From Triticum aestivum (Eukaryota > Streptophyta > Magnoliopsida > Poales > Poaceae), in contig NC_057803.1 in NCBI RefSeq assembly GCF_018294505.1, forward strand, positions 691,820,910-691,884,909: DNA of 64,000 nucleotides, in the 5' to 3' direction. Positions 47,192 to 59,100 of the stretch are shown here, piece by piece; position 1 is the stretch's first letter; the number at the start of each line of letters is the position of its first letter. The notes beneath the pieces were generated by a model. That model searched no databases. It saw only the letters and a list, made by a program, of their open reading frames with translations, and was not told where the DNA came from. A program made the translations under genes and the position numbers.

Positions 47192-48453
47192 CAGGTCTGC
47201 TCCGTCGGGGCTGCGACCAGCGACGCCTCTCGGGACTGCTCCATTGGGGCTGCGACTAGCGGCGCCTATCAAGACGGCTCCGGCGGGTCGGGGCGCTGGA
47301 GTGATGTGGTCGAGGCCGCCGGCGCCCTGCTCTGCAGTCGTCGTGCAGCGCAACCAGCCACCGGCGCAAGGGCAATAGCCAAGGGCAGCGCCGCCTCCTC
47401 ATGTGGTTGCTAGGCCGCCTCAGAAGAGTGGTGTGCCGGTTCCGACTGCCCCGCCGCAGCAAGGAGGGGTTGGTGGCGCGGGACCAAATAACAGTGATGC
47501 TAATGCGACACCTCGGGGACAGTGGGGCGACGATGGAATCAATGTGTATGGTGAGGGTCAGCATCGTGGCTCGTCCTCGTCCGGCGGTGGGCATGGCTAT
47601 GCCTGGCAGAGTGATGGAACGGCTGAAAGACCGTTTTATGGACCTCCAGGCGGCTTTGTCGAGGAGGTTTCTGGCTCAGATCACCAGCATAGAGGTGGCT
47701 ACTGTGGATATCATGGTGGTCGCGGTGGGAGGAACCGCTACCGACAACCTCCTCCACCGACGGTCGTTGTGGAGCCGACGGACTCCTCCGAGGTGCATGT
47801 GACATACGCCTGATTTGACCGATCAGGCTATGAAGGTGGTGATAGCGCTGGCTTCTGCTGAGATACATGTGTCTGAGCTAGTGCTGGCTTCACGTGCTGT
47901 TGACCAGTCAGATGGTGAGAGAGCCTCTAAGTGGGCTCAGAAAAAAGAGAAGATGATGTGTTATCGATGTGGTGAGAGGGGCCACGTTATTGCTGAATGT
48001 GTAACAGAGCTATGTGACACTTGCCTCAAACCAGCGCATGACACGGGGGAGTGCCTGATACTGAGAGATCAGATGTCGAGTATTACGATTTATGGAGTCT
48101 GTTGTGCTGAGCTGATGTTCTTTGAGTCTCCTTATGCGAGGGAGGTCCCAGATGAGGCCCAGAGCACGACTACGGGGGTGGTCAAAGTCACGAAAGGTGA
48201 CGTATCTGAGGTTCAGATTATGCAGCGGCTTAGGGAGTTAGCCCCAGGTGATTTTCAGTGGGAGCTTATTGGACTTGAGGCCAACAACTATAAGGTTGAC
48301 TTTTCGACTACTCAGGACTTGGAGCGTCTTCTCAGTTTTGGGCTTTGCAGAGTTCCTGGCACAGAGTGCATTCTTGAGTTTCACGAGTGGAAGAAGGTTG
48401 AGCCACAGGGTAAGGCTCTCACTCAGGTATGGTTGCGTTTTTCGGGAGCTCCA
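47192..48453 (+). pseudogene. ORF1-like zinc-knuckle protein, C-terminal part
   Basis: Continues the protein interrupted at 31707. A Pro/Ala-rich stretch comes first, with an in-frame TAG at 47376. Then comes a Gly-rich segment ('GGHGYAWQSDG', 'YHGGRGGRNRYRQPPPP'). A one-base frameshift lies near 47811. The last frame has two tandem CX2CX4HX4C zinc knuckles (47959-48000 and 48013-48054) and then a DUF4283-like region ('VVKVTKGDVSEVQIMQRLRE', 'CILEFHEWKKVEPQG'). Homology stops at 'LRFSGAP', where block A' begins. It probably binds nucleic acid; inactive. Confidence 0.75.
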
Positions 48454-50725
48454 TCTTTTGTTTAATATTTTTCTTTGCGGGTTTATTTCAGGGTTGCCTT
48501 TTCCTTTTATGGTATCTTCACGATATCAATATTTTTTTATATTTTTTCCATTTTCTTGAAAACCATTAGAAAATGTTCAAAAATTGTTCAGAATTTCCTG
48601 AGCATGTTTAAAAATTATAGGAAATGCAAAGTTTTATCATGTTTTTAATAGTTTTGGAACACGGCCTTTTTTGAAAATTGGTGATGTATTTTCAGAATTG
48701 TGGCAGTCTTTCAAATTTGCGAAAAATATTAAAGCTTTCAGAAATTGATTTTTTTAAATGATTGTGTTTCTCAAATATGTTATAACAAAAATGAAAATTG
48801 TTTCCTTTTTAAAAATTGTCCATGCTTTTCAGTAAATATTCACAAAATTTCGAATATTCTTGTTTTCGAAAATATTCTGAAAATTGAACAAAATTACGTA
48901 GTAAAAAAATCACTTTTCCCAACCAAGTGTTAGAAAATTTCAACAAATATTAAAAATGTCAAACAAATTTTCATGTTTCAAAATGTTTAAAAAATTATAA
49001 CTTATTTTTCAAAAACCCAAATGAAAACAAAATAATACTACAAAAACCATCTTCTACACTAATTCAAGCCGCTACAGTAGTCATTTTGCTATAGGACCTT
49101 TCTTTAGAAATTTTTTGCTACATGACCTGGGTCGCTAGAGGCTGCATGGGTCGAACTATTGCGCATATGTGAGCCTGGAACTATCGTGCGCCACCACAAG
49201 TACGCGACATCGGGCTTTAGCGAGCGAGAGAATCTCGCATCGAGTGATCACCATATGTAATGCGTAGTCTCTCATGATCAGTTGCTATACTCATGGATAC
49301 GGTCCAGGCCCCCCAACTACCGTGCATGGTTGCAATGGGATATCTACTCGCGCATAAGGGTCTCCAACTATGGCGCACCACTGCCAGATACGTGGCCTAG
49401 ATCGATCGTGTTCAGTAGTGCGAAGTCTCGCACAAGATGTTTTAAGATCAAATAGTAAGGTAATATCGTGTAGTTGTACTAAGTACTTTTGGTTTGTCTG
49501 CTGAAGGATTCATATGGTTACAGCATTTACTTCATGACCACACTTGTTTTTGTCTCCTAGGCGGGCTCAGTTTGCAGTTTGCACAGTCCTCGCCAATGAC
49601 CATTCTGAAGAAGCTTATGGCCTACTTTAGATCCTGGACATAAATAAACTTCCGGTTCGTGTATTTTCTACCTGTTCTAGCAACTATTGTGTGTAATTTA
49701 AACTGCTACGCCTGATTATGTTCTGTGGGGCTGCCCTCAGTTTGTAGGTATCCTGTTAGATAGAAACAATCTTTCCAGCCCTCTTCAGCTGACATTGATT
49801 TACAAACAAGACATTTATGGAAAAGTTGGAAAATCTTCTAGTAATAACTTTTGGTAACTTTGACATTTCTTTGGACCAGTGATGCTTAATCGCGATGATC
49901 ATTCTTTCGTCGAGTTCTTGAAGAACACGTAAAGATGGTTAGTTTTCTCCATAATATCTTAACATGATTCCACACCTATTTTTCGTAAATAATTTGCTTT
50001 AGTTACTGTACTTATCGTGTCTAAGATAAATATGCGACATGCACATTAAACTAAAACATCATTGATGCATTACTGTTGATGCTATTAGAGTCGGGCACTC
50101 GGCAACTTCAGTTCAGTAAACTTTAGCAGTAGCTCTGATAGTGCTGAATCATATATATTCTCATATTTCTTTGAACTGCGTTCCTCGTGCATTTTCCTAA
50201 AATGGTCTGACACAATTTTACCCTCCTGTCCAAATTAAATAGGTGATGGGGACAGTCCTCCAGAGCAAAAGCATTCAGTTTCAGGAACATCACAAGATGC
50301 TAAAAAGTCCAATGAAAACAATTTGGTCATAAAACAGGTAATAATTGACTTTTAAAAACTGATCTCGGCAGCTTAAAGTTTCTGGAAATATCACAAAGGT
50401 AACTTACCTGATAGCCAGGATATATTTTTAAGGGGTAAGGTTATTTTTTGGATTGCTTGATGTAGGAATACAAGGAACAAAGGAGCAACACTTGGAGAAG
50501 AAGGTGGCCAAAAATCCAGAAACATCTACCTGTAATTGCTAACATAGTTGCAAGATTTAAGCATATTAAGCAAGAACTTAGTAGATCAAGATAAGTACAA
50601 GGAGATCTCCCTTGCTTCTTATGCAGTGTGGCAGATTTGGAAAGAAATACAAAGAGATGGATCCGAAAGAGTTGGTCTATGAAGTTATTTAGAATGTTAA
50701 CCTTCCTTTGGAGGCATTTGGCATT
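48454..50725 (+). repeat. Block A, copy 2
   Basis: Partner of 27263-29656. It has one unit of the 63-bp repeat and an about 21-bp insertion near 49855 that breaks the second exon-like frame. The 95-bp exon-like piece recurs at 50243-50337 with a consensus CAG|GTAATA donor. It starts exactly where the zinc-knuckle pseudogene ends. Confidence 0.85.
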
Positions 50726-51599
50726 TAGACTTTGCTGCTGTACAGCCGAGCTGACTTCTTGACATCCTCCAAATTTCCTTTTTACTTTTTCATCTTGTTA
50801 TGTTGCCTGCTGGGTAGGCTTCAACCTATTTCCTGTAGGACAAATAAGATTGCAAAAGTATATTATTAGCATGAATCAATTGCAGTACATAACACATAGA
50901 TTGTATGCAATGATGACCCTGTTTAGGGAAGAACAAGTGAACACATCAGCACCTATTATTATGCTAGCTTGAGATGATTGCAATAAGTAAGCATAAGTGG
51001 TCTGAGTAAGAGCGATGCTTCACATACGACAAAGCACATACAATTTTCTACGGTGAAAAAAAGGCAGGGAAGTTGATTGCATATGTAGGAAGCATAGTTA
51101 CCACCCATAGTCAATTTGTACAAAACTCGGACTGGCTTTAGTCGTACGTCAAGTAATTTTGTTTGAGTAGAATGATGGGAAGAACCTAACATGGTTTGTG
51201 AAGTAATTTCGTTTGAGTACAATGATGGCAACAACCTAACATGGGTTGATCATTGATGGCAGGATCCCAACATGGTTTCCATCTTTCATTCATCATGGTA
51301 AATGCTCCCAAACGGTAGTGAGAGAAGATGTATGTCTAAGCCTTCATTATCCTTGTTTAACCTGAGACCCTTAGTGTGTGACCATCATGTGAAACCGATT
51401 GTAGCCCTGGTCACACTTTCGTTGCCTCACTATTTATGTCATCACGACAGTATTAATTCTCGATCATGACGCCGAGAGTCATGATGGTTCCGATGTGTGG
51501 AGATTTGGCAAAGTTTGAGAGGAGAAGAAACACGACTTGTGGAACCAGAGACAGTTCGGGATGTAAGAGAATGTGTGGTGTTGTAAGAGTAACATGAGA
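50726..51599. other. Sequence Y between A' and B'
   Basis: 874 bp unrelated to X in the other copy. It includes an imperfect 50-bp tandem duplication ('aagtaatttt/cgtttgagta' at 51151 and 51201). There is no ORF of note and no clear termini. Confidence 0.5.
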
Positions 51600-51776
51600 T
51601 TTGACATTCGTTAGGATGCGGTCTTAAGGTGCACAAGCATTTGCATTTGTCGTACAATAACAAGCCGGTAGATTATTGCTTTTGTAGATTGTCATTCTAC
51701 GTGGCAACTTCTAGTATGTATGAAATGGTGGTGTGATATTTAAATATCCAATACACATCTTTGATGTGGCACTTGC
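51600..51776 (+). repeat. Block B, copy 2
   Basis: Partner of 30473-30655, ending at the same 'cacttgc'. Confidence 0.85.
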
Positions 51777-52377
51777 TTCACAAATAGGACAGTCTGGCAG
51801 AAAGGTTCATCACTTAGCTAGAGTGTGACACCACCACCGTTACATCTATGTCATGTGCGGATGTGCCCACTTGGGACAAGTAGGAGTAGTTTGGAGTAGT
51901 GGAGAGTACATGGGATATTTCCTTGTATCTTTTTCTATAAGTAGCCATGAATAGAAGCAAAAGGTGAGAGACTAGTGCGCATGTATGTGCTGATCCTCTA
52001 GACCATCTTCCCCTCCTTCCTCACTCGACTCCTCCGAGAAAGAGGCCGGCACGTTGGAGCTCTGCTCAGCAAGCGGGCAACCAAGGCGCTGGATGAGACA
52101 GATAGCTGACAGCGCTGGTCCTCCTGCCGGTGTCGGCCACCAGTGTTGATTTGAATTCAGGGGCTCGTCGACTGGCTCACGAGGCCCGTTCTCTGAGCCC
52201 ATCAAGGTCATTACGTCTCCTAGAGAGGCCGGCCATGACGGAGCTCTGTGGCAAGCAGGCAGCCAAGGCGCAGAATGAGGTGGATAGGTGAGAGTGTTGG
52301 TCCTCCCGGCGGCGCCTGTGTTGATTCGAATTCGGGGGCTCCTAGAGTGGCACACGAAGCCCGTGTTCTCTGAGAAC
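51777..52377 (+). repeat. GC-rich 183-bp imperfect tandem duplication
   Basis: GAGGCCGGC at 52042 and 52225 start two units that share 'ggagctctg', 'aagc(g/a)ggca(a/g)ccaaggcgc', 'ttgatt(t/c)gaattc(a/g)ggggctc' and 'cgtgttctctgag'. The block ends at the CACTA terminus. The 51777-52040 part is unassigned. Confidence 0.6.
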
Positions 52378-53402
52378 CACTACAAGAAATATGTCAACTA
52401 GTGACCTTCTGTCAGTGACCCTGGAAGAATTGGTCATAGATCTATGACCATTTGAGAACAATTGGTCAAAAGTTGTTCGGGGGCTCCAAACCCTAAACCA
52501 TTGCGACCATTTTGGTCAGAAAGGTCATAATGTCCTTACACAAAATGGTCATAAAGCAAATAGTGCTGGTCCGCTGCCTTATTTCTAGTTGTTAACGACC
52601 AATATAGATGATCATAGCCTTGTAGATTATGGTGGGTTGTGATGACTAGGTGCCATCGCATCAGTTTTGCCTATGTGTCATGTCCATGTGTCAATTTTTG
52701 CCCTAGGTTGTCAAGCAACCTATATTTCTGTTATTCCAAAAATTCCCAAAAAAATCTCATAAATTGTTTGGATCATATCTTCATCAAATATGTCTAAAAC
52801 CTTCCTTGCCTAGTTCAAAAATAACTCAACAATATTCATTTTCCTATTTTGTTCAGAGCAGCACTTTGTGAAGGAAGTACCATTTTGGCATGTCTAAATG
52901 GTATCCATTTTCTACAGTGCTTCCCTCTACCCAAATAACCATCCTCCACCAATTGCTAGCTCAATCCATTCAATATTTTGAGCCCAGCTTCAACATTCGT
53001 ATTTATGTCCAGTGTGGTACTTTGCAAAGAAAGTACCACCTAGGCTCCTCCTTTTGAGCTAAAAATTTGTGAAGACGGTCTTCTTAGTAACTGATCATCC
53101 TCAGCCAAAACTCACGCCCATTATCCATGTGCATTTTCCTGTACCGCTAATCAAACACTTGGCTGCTTATTCATGTTTGAGCATCGATCGGTCTCCTCGT
53201 GAGAATCTTATGTTGTGATTTTCTTCCTAGCACCTACCTGGGGAGTGCCCAACCCACTAGACATGCCTAGGCCACCCAGAACACATGGCAACGCCACAGT
53301 CACGCGGTGACCACGCGGCGGGCATGCTAGTTTACGCGCTCTAGAGTTGGAGCCCTCGGTCACCATCCAAACCTCGACGTATCGCCACCAAACCATGTAT
53401 TT

Positions 53403-55010
53403 ATGATTAAATAGGTACTTATGTAACTATAAATGATTTTTGGAAAAAATAAATAGCAAACTATGAGGCAGCTGCAGTTCAAATTTGACCCGCTTCCAAC
53501 TGAATTGGTGGGAATTTGTCTTTTTCACCAGAGGTGGATCAAAACTTTTGACACCCAACCATTCTGTCAATTGTGCATTATATATGGCCTAGTATTTTAT
53601 AAAATTGATTAGGTCCAATTTTGCAACAAATATATGGTAGGTCCTTCACAAAAAAAACTCATTTCAGGCACTCAGAAAATGGAAAATGAATTTTCCATGC
53701 AAAGAAAATAAAAACTTCCTTAGGAAACATTGTTTGCCATTCCAAGATGCACCCTTGTGCACAATATGATATTATTTGAACAAACTATGCCATGAATGTG
53801 GCCATAAGATTGATCATTTGGCTTGAAAGCCATGAATCTTCACGCATGATAGCTCGATTTTTAGAACACTTTTTTAAAATAATTTCCGTATTACAAGTTT
53901 ATTATTTTTCCTGGAAACTTGGTCACATATAATGACACAATGCGAAGGTTTTCCAATTTTTTGATTTTTTTTGAATTTTTTATGCCCGTTTCAAAATGCG
54001 GTCAAAACGGCGGGCTTGACCGTTCCGAGCTAGTGGGTGAATCTTGGAAAATTTTTGATGTTTCTATGATTAAATAGATACTTATGTACCTAGAAATGAT
54101 TTTTGGAAAAAAATAAAGAGCAAACTATGAGGCAGCTGCAGTTCAAATTTGACCCGCTTCCAACTGAATCGGCGGGAATTTGTCTTTTTCACCAGAGGTG
54201 GATCAAAACTTTTTACACCCAACCATTTGGTCAATTGTGCATTAAATATGGCCTAGTATTTTAGAAAAATGATTTGGTCCAATTTTGCAAGAATTATTTG
54301 GTAGGTCCTTCACAAAAAAACCTCACTTGGGGCACTCGAAAAATGGAAAATGGCTCTTTTGTGCAATGAAAGTGAAAACTCCCCAAATCAACATTGTTTG
54401 CCACTCCAATATGCACCCTTCTGCATAATATGAGATCATTTGAACAAACTATGCCATGAATGTGGCCATAAGATTGATCATTTGGCTTGAAAGCCATGAA
54501 TCTCCACGCATGATAGCTCATTTTTTAGAACACTTTTTTAAAATAATTTCCGTATTACAAGTTTATTATTTTTCCTAGAAACTTGGTCACATATAATGAC
54601 ACAATGCGAAGCTTTTCCTATTTTTTGATTTTTTTTGGAATTTTTTATGCCCGTTTCAAAATGCGGTCAAAACGACGGGCTTGACCGTTCCTAGCTAGTG
54701 GTTGAATCTTGGAAAACTTTTGATGTTTCTATGATTAAATAGATACTTATGTACCTAGAAATGATTTTTGGAAAAAATAAAGAGCAAACTATGAGGCAGC
54801 TGCAGTTCAAATTTGACCCGCTTCCAACTAAATCGGCGGGAATTTGTGTTTTTCACCTGAGGTGGATCAAAACTTTTTACACCCAACCATTTGGTCAATT
54901 GTGCATTAAATATGGCCTAGTATTTTAGAAAAATGATTTAGTCCAATTTTGCAATAATTATTTGGTAGGTTCTTCACAAAGAAAACCTCATTTCGGGCAC
55001 TCGAAAAATG
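53403..55010 (+). repeat. 663-bp tandem repeat, about 2.4 copies
   Basis: ATGATTAAATAG(G/A)TACTTA starts at 53403, 54066 and 54731. Each copy has 'ctatgaggcagctgcagttc', 'aggtggatcaaaac' and 'ggtaggt(c/t)cttcaca'. The third unit stops after about 280 bp, at 'ggcactcgaaaaatg'. Confidence 0.9.
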
Positions 55011-55227
55011 ATTAAAAATAGCTAGAAAGATCAGAAATGCATACAAATTGGTGCTCATCCATAAAATGTGGTCTAACTTGAGTGAAAATTTGTGTGATGC
55101 CCTTTTGCAAAATATTGTTGATAGCTGCTTCACAAAATAACTCTACCTTTAGAACTTGGAAACTATTTTAAATCACTGATTTTCCGAACCAATCAGAACT
55201 CTTCCCACGGATCGATGACATGGCTCC

Positions 55228-55271
55228 CATCCATCCATCCATGTCTCCATCCCACATCCATCCATCCATCT
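55228..55271 (+). repeat. (CATC)n microsatellite
   Basis: Interrupted CATC repeats preceding a C-rich leader-like stretch. Confidence 0.85.
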
Positions 55272-55289
55272 ATTTACAGAAAAAACAAA

Positions 55290-58200
55290 ATAAAAATAAA
55301 AAGAGATACCCCACCCGCAGCCCAAACCCTAGCTTAGGTCCCCCCTATCGCACCCCTCATCCCCATCTCCCCTCGTCTCCCATATCTCCCCTCATCTCCC
55401 GCATCGCCGCCGCCACCCACCCGTCGTCCCTCCCCAACCGCGCCTCCGTACCTTGCACCTCAAGCGGATCCCCCACCTCCTCTCCTCCGTGCTTACCTCC
55501 CACCTCAAGCAGAGCCTTCTCCAGTGACCCCTCATTCCCGGGACACATCTAAGCCGCTAGAGATGCCAAATGATTCTGGCGATCTCCGGCGGCTCTTGCC
55601 ACCGCGCGGCACAACACGAGCTCATATCGCTCCGCTGGGTCTTCCCCCCGGCGGGATTTGCCTCTCCAGCCTCAAACGCTCACCCGTAGCCCTCCCCGTG
55701 GCTAGGGTTTCGCGAGCGGCAGCGCCTCCATCGTCAGCATGGCTCCGGCCACTTTGGCGGCTCCTCCCCGACATCTGCCGCGCCCCCACACGTGGCTTAG
55801 CCCCTGGATGGTGCTATTCCGCCCGGTGGCCATGGGGTACTCGAGCTCTCCTCCAGTGACTCCATCCCCTCCTCTTTCTCTCCCTCTCTCTCTCTAACTC
55901 TGCTATGTTCTTCGATTGTAGGTATGTAGGAGGAATGATGGATTGTAGATAGACTGGACAACAAGGATGGATGGCGCCTGGGGAGGGAGTGCTCGACCAT
56001 GGCTGCTACTCGGGATGCATCATCCATGGATCTTACTCTGGCTGTAGGTGAGCTCGTCCTCTCCTCCTCTCTACTCGATTGAATTGCTGGTAGTAGGATT
56101 CGGGGTTCAGATGGGTTGAGGCAGTAGACTGTTTTGTGCATCTCAGTTAGAATTTGTTTATTTTGTCCTCGTGTTGTGTCATGTTAATTTTGTTGCATCC
56201 TACTGCCATATCCAGCGGTTTTGTTTTCTGTTACTGAACTTGAATTACATAGCTAGGATGGAGTTACTATCAAGTGTTTGCATCCTTTTAAGTTGGAGGA
56301 TGCAGCGATTTGGGAGTGGGAAATGCCCCGGATTTTGGGCTCTAGATGGTATGGGGTAGCTGAATGCCATGTTACCCTGTCATGTTAGCTTTGTTGCATC
56401 CTTATGTCATATTCAGTTGTTTCCTATTACTGAGCCCCGGTCTACACGCTAGCGCAGTGCAAGGGCAACCCCGGTCTCCTTCTTTGTCAGTGTTGTCTGC
56501 AATAGCTGTTTGGTGTTGGTTCTACAGTATTTTCAGTTCAACAGCAGTTCCTTTGTTGTACTATGAATCTGCAGTAGTTATTTCTTTCCAACACAAGATC
56601 AGAAGATTAAGATTATAGATGTATGTTGATGAATGGTCCATTACAGTAGTTCTTTCTGCAGTAATTTCATAGATTAAGATTACAGATGTATGTTCATGAA
56701 TGATGAGTAGTTTCAGTTATTTCCCAATTTGAAAGAAACCGGAATAGGCAGTAGTAGGATAATGAGTCATCCTGCACTAGTACAAGTACATGAACAAGTA
56801 GTATTATACGAGTCAGTGTAATACATATGGTGTTGATTTTGAAATTTGATGCTCTCTAATGTTCCTATATATCCATTGACCAGAAACCTTTGCTATAGGT
56901 TTCTATAAGTTTCTCTGAATTAAGCGCTTCTCCATTCTTAGTACACCAGGACAAACATGTAATAGTTTTCATGATTGCTCACATGTCCTCTGAAATGTAT
57001 TATTCCATTTTAATCATCAGGATGACAACACGTTTTCTTCCCCTTCAGTTTTATCAATAGTCAGTTCAATGGAAACATGTTATTATTACATCTTATATTA
57101 AAAAGTACTGTCCTTTTAACATGTTTATTATTTCTTGTAGCCGCTGGCCTTGTCCTCCTCGAGGAGGAGGAGCAGGAGGGGCGCACCCAGCCACAACGGT
57201 CGCCGCCGTTAAGTGCTTCTTCCACCTGGAGCTCGAAATCCACGACGCCGTCGTCCAGCCACCCAAGGTGAAGGTGACCCCAACCCCCATCTGCCCCCTC
57301 TCCCCTCCTTGTTTCATTTGATCTAGCAGCCATGGTTTTGGGTTCCTCAAGGTTGCCTAATTACTTTGCTTTGTATGGATCCAACAATTTTGTTTGCTAC
57401 AGAATAGCACCAACCTAGTTAGTCTACAATTTTGTTGACGGTGATGCCCCTGCACAGGATGTGCAGCAAGCCTTCCAATCTGCTTGTTTTGTTTCTTTTG
57501 GTGTGTGTATGTGCAAAATGATAGGTGCCTGCCCTGTGGTTTATAAACACACAATTATAACAGTAAGATGATATTCAGGCCCTGTTTGGAGTCACTCGAG
57601 ATCCTAAAAATACGAGGAGCTGGGAAGCATCTGTTTTCCAGTTCTGAACAGGGCCTCAAATTTCTTAAGATGTGCTTTCTGTCCCAACTAGATAATTTCT
57701 TTATTGACTAGCAGCACTCACACTTCGTATTACAAATCCGCCATGCCTACAATCCAATTATATCAACATGTAGTTGCTTTGTATATCCTGTAAATAATTT
57801 CTTTGCACGCCCATTCTGCCATCTCAACGATGATGATTTAATTATGATTTCTGCTAATGGATGGATTCACATGATGCGACGGACCTGATGCTGCCAGCTG
57901 TCTTCCCCGACCACTTCCGTGAGCTGCTCCTGCCGCTGACCCTACTCAACTTTGCCCATTGCCCGCTGTTGCTGCTAGTGAGACAATTTTCTCGATCTAT
58001 CACTTCTTCCTCCTGACAACTACATATGTGATGATTCTGTAACTGCTCTAGTTTGGGTGTAGCTGCAACTACTGTATTTTGATCTGCTGCCAGCTTCATA
58101 TGTTAGCTTCACATTTTGATCTATTGAACTTTCCCAGATTATGTCAAGCAACTAATTTGGCTTTTGATCACTGTTTTTAATTTCCTGTGCTTCTCAAACT

Positions 58201-59100
58201 GTATGTACAACCTGTTGCTGAACTGAAGATGTTATTTGTCTTGTCATGCTTTTTGTCTTGTCATGTGCTGAAATTAAGTGGCAACATTAGATGCAAATCT
58301 ATTAGTGTTGTTAAATTACTGGTAGGCTAGCTACAAGCTAGAGGGAGAGCAAGGGACTGAAACCTGGCAACAGAACTACTGATGTAATATGCAAAGAACA
58401 AATTGAAACCATGTTCTTCAGAATTAAAGGGTCTGATTGATATCGATCCTTCTTTTGACAGATATAATATGTATCCTGGCTTGTTATTTTCCTCTTTAAC
58501 AAATTGTAGACATGAATCTCTAGTTGACCTTTTGCTTCGTACACCTATATCAGTTCTATTACATATTTTTGAACTTGCTGCAAATTCTATTATATGTGAG
58601 GTACTTCTGTTCCTGCAAGCATTGACATAATATGCCGTGCGCAGGGATCTCTACATCCGAGTCCCAGCCGTCCTCCGCGGCAAGGAGCTTTGCCAAGTGA
58701 GCAAGTAGTGCTGCTGTTTCCTTCGAGGATACATGTTGCTGGTAGAAGCAAGGCGAATCGGGTATCATCTCACTTGTGTCGTTGTGGTAAGACTAGAACG
58801 CCATCATCTCTAGCTATTTGAAGTTGTTTGAATCTGTTGCTTTATCATACATTCGATCCATAAATCTGCATTTCTGTGAAATTTTGTTAAATATATATTT
58901 TCTAGATTGTCTATACACTAAACCTGGAGGTTTGAATATCTACTCCAGTAATGAAAATGGTACTCTAATGCCTTTGTGTTCACCCTTTTACAGGAGCTCC
59001 AGGCCTAGGAAATTTCAAGTTCAAAGCGGCGTGTAGCCCTACGTAGCAAAGATTAGTTATGTTTGACTGTAATAAACTGTAAATACTATAGTACTGTAAT
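55290..59100 (+). pseudogene. Gene-like multi-exon region carried by the CACTA element
   Basis: A C/T-rich leader (55310-55560) precedes the exon 55922-56047 with ATG 55999 in context CGACCATGGCT, and then exon 57141-57267. Both are bounded by AG and GT exactly as in block D, and the joined frame is open ('MAATRDASSMDLTLAV', 'LVLLEEEEQEGR'). A piece at 57860-57990 reads 'MDSHDATDLMLPAVFPDHFR'. Another near 58645-58707 reads 'RDLYIRVPAVLRGKELCQ'. Near 59067 'gtaataaactgtaaatac' resembles a plant poly(A) signal region. The frames after the second exon were not resolved. No domain is recognised; captured gene is the likeliest reading. Confidence 0.42.

Noticed and set aside
47256..47868. Long minus-strand frames opposite the zinc-knuckle pseudogene
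   Set aside because: His/Arg-rich antisense shadows of the Gly/Pro-rich sense frame.
27263..51776. Blocks A-B as the paired LTRs of a retrotransposon enclosing the zinc-knuckle ORF
   Set aside because: The shared sequence does not begin with TG and end with CA in both copies. No primer-binding site follows the left block, and no polypurine tract precedes the right one.
55220..55552. 110-codon Pro/Ser-rich frame
   Set aside because: It covers a (CATC)n tract and C-rich leader; more likely untranslated leader of the gene-like region.
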